A DNA stretch of 43,358 nt from Acetobacterium bakii (GTDB taxonomy: Bacteria > Bacillota > Clostridia > Eubacteriales > Eubacteriaceae): NCBI RefSeq assembly GCF_001263355.1, contig NZ_LGYO01000052.1, positions 1 to 43,358 of the forward strand, given 5' to 3'. Below the pieces are notes generated by a model. It made no database searches. It saw only the letters and a list, made by a program, of their open reading frames with translations, and was not told where the DNA came from. Below, piece after piece: positions 42,210-43,358 of the stretch. How positions within the stretch are numbered: position 1 is the stretch's first letter; each line of letters starts with the position of its first letter. Position numbers and translations under genes: made by a program.

Positions 42210-43046
42210 TCATAATTCCTTATGTTCATAATAAAGATAAGCATAATCCTTTAATTCTTTTGGCAGAGAATTAGGAACTAATACACTTTCATAACTTACT
42301 TTAATTGCAGAAGAAGCAAGACCTAAAACTGCTCCTATTTCAGGAGAAAATCCAAATATGGCACCAGTGCTTGCACCTAAAATACCGCCCTTTATAATAT
42401 TTGTTATATCTAATTCCACTTTTACACTACCTAATAGTCTCTTGAATTTTGACTCATTCATTAGTCTCTGTAAGGCTATGATACTACCCTGTATTTCATC
42501 AATAATCTTTATTTTTGTTCTTGGTATATCATTTGAGTTAATTATACTTAAGTAAAACTCATCCATTAATCTCCTAAAATGCATTAATTCATCCTTACGT
42601 CGTTCTTTAAACATTAAAACATCGTTCAATGAAACTTCACTTGAAGGAATAGGTAGGCTTTGATATAACTCAACTTCCAAGCACTTTGTTTCAGTGCATA
42701 GCTCTTTTGGAAATAATAATTTACTATTTGGTTGTGCAATAGACCATCTGCCTTCTTCTGTTTTATTCTTCTCTTGAAGAACAGCAGATTGCATCTGAGC
42801 AAAAGCATATCCAATATTTCCTTGCCAAGATCCAAATGTAACTTTAGATCTCGATAAAATATCTTGGCTTTCCAAATAATCTATTTCGGGTGAACCACCA
42901 ATACTCACTATATTATTATCAGGAAAGTCTATTTTGTCCCAATATAATAAATATTGTCTAAGTTTTATTGGATCTATATTACTACTAATTAAAGTAAATA
43001 CATCTCCCTCCATTTTAAATTGTGGTGATATTATTATTCCTCTCAT
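42210..43046 (-). CDS. Unknown 278-aa protein with glycine-rich hydrophobic segment
   Basis: ATG after AGGAGAGAAATTTT. No family is recognised with confidence. The N-terminal third (RGIIISPQFKMEGDVFTLIS, LRQYLLYWDKIDFPDNNIVSIG) is alpha/beta-like, the middle is helical (LNDVLMFKERRKDELMHFRRLMDEFY), and residues ~215-255 hold IIKGGILGASTGAIFGFSPEIGAVLGLASSAI, a glycine-zipper-like segment that could insert in a membrane or pack helices. The same strand and low GC as the dynamin-like and PIN genes suggest it belongs to the same island. A toxin or membrane effector role would fit but is only a guess. Confidence 0.65.
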   Translation of the reverse strand: MRGIIISPQFKMEGDVFTLISSNIDPIKLRQYLLYWDKIDFPDNNIVSIGGSPEIDYLESQDILSRSKVTFGSWQGNIGYAFAQMQSAVLQEKNKTEEGRWSIAQPNSKLLFPKELCTETKCLEVELYQSLPIPSSEVSLNDVLMFKERRKDELMHFRRLMDEFYLSIINSNDIPRTKIKIIDEIQGSIIALQRLMNESKFKRLLGSVKVELDITNIIKGGILGASTGAIFGFSPEIGAVLGLASSAIKVSYESVLVPNSLPKELKDYAYLYYEHKEL

Positions 43047-43180
43047 AAAATTTCTCTCCTATAAATATAGATTTTTAAAAGTGAATTAGGCATCTTTTTG
43101 ACAAGCATAGTCATTCATTAGTAAGTTTAGTGATCAGCTTCAATTTCTTTAAAATTTAAATGGTAGACTAGGATTCTTAT

Positions 43181-43200
43181 ACGTTAGTGACAGGAACACC
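43181..43200 (+). repeat. Dispersed repeat, type 2
   Basis: ACGTTAGTGACAGGAACACC. Lies beside the 134-base composite repeat, copy 2. Confidence 0.65.
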
Positions 43201-43202
43201 CG

Positions 43203-43336
43203 TCCCGCAGCACTTAGTAAGTTAAGTTGAGACCGGCACCGTTAGAAGATGGTGCACAAAACATCAGTCCCATGTGTTAACGGGAAGAATCGTCCCCGAT
43301 AAGTTAAGTCAATAAGTTAAGTGTGCCTAGCACTGG
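43203..43336 (+). repeat. 134-base composite repeat, copy 2
   Basis: Three mismatches to 34189-34322. With copy 1 it brackets the AT-rich island (AP2, PIN, dynamin pair, 278-aa protein) as direct repeats about 9 kb apart. Confidence 0.95.
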
Positions 43337-43358
43337 GGCTTATATTCTCTAATCACTG

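Noticed and set aside
496-43336. Classical integron with attC sites
   Set aside because: GTTAAGT fits the GTTRRRY core and the gene content is cassette-like, but I saw no long imperfectly paired attC structure with a matching RYYYAAC end next to each gene, and no integrase gene. Kept only as a cassette-like hypothesis.
1-43358. CRISPR array
   Set aside because: The recurring repeats are spread at irregular distances of hundreds to thousands of bases, with no regular spacers and no cas genes.

Overview
The window looks like an accessory region of a chromosome from an anaerobic Gram-positive bacterium of the Clostridia, most plausibly Acetobacterium or a close relative in the Eubacteriaceae. 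This rests on a secreted subtilase carrying three ChW (clostridial hydrophobic, conserved W) repeats, an FNT-family formate/nitrite channel, strong AGGAGG-type ribosome sites with some GTG/TTG starts, and a patchwork of accessory genes. No rRNA, tRNA, CRISPR array, integrase or intact transposase gene was seen. The organism assignment is an inference.

Layout. 1-8 kb: a small unknown gene, a chimeric SDR/DUF3810 pseudogene, a GNAT gene, a membrane GGDEF protein, a 5'-truncated serine hydrolase/YegP gene, an FNT channel, a 3'-truncated APH gene, and the ChW subtilase. 8-18 kb: a TetR regulator divergent from an ABC-2 exporter pair, TfoX_C copy 1, a DUF3810 membrane metallopeptidase, an N-terminal-domain/SDF symporter fusion, a GDPD-family pseudoenzyme, and a BlaR1-like gene split by an in-frame TGA. 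18-34 kb: many small single-gene units, nearly all on the minus strand (TfoX_C, TPR-Arr, GNATs, Cys-rich protein, FIST-GGDEF, VOC, MATE with MarR, truncated beta-lactamase-like gene, alpha/beta hydrolase, NUDIX, SDR with a Crp/Fnr regulator, DUF3795, YjbR), mixed with remnants of RhuM, ThiC-like, DJ-1, PNPOx-like and HNH genes. 34-43 kb: an AT-rich island with a zinc-ribbon/AP2 protein, a 445-aa PIN-like protein, two dynamin-like GTPases in tandem (one frameshifted), an 85-residue fragment and a 278-aa protein with a glycine-rich segment.

The most striking structure is not a gene. More than twenty copies of a short repeat with core GTTAAGTGTGCCTGGCACC, plus a related form GTTAGTGTCAGGCACAGGT, lie between genes, and every copy I found has the same orientation. 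They sit just 3' of minus-strand stop codons or exactly at gene breakpoints. In two paralogue sets (GNAT, DUF3810) the repeat is kept at the same place next to the 3' end of both copies, as if gene plus repeat moved together. A second repeated block (18.2, 23.9 and 32.8 kb) carries a minus-strand sigma70-type promoter and is tied to duplicated VOC genes. A third (2.1 and 14.0 kb) duplicates the leader of the GGDEF gene in front of the GDPD-family gene. Together these suggest a cassette-like, repeat-driven gene mosaic. The dynamin-like pair with the PIN-like protein is the best candidate for a defence-related system.
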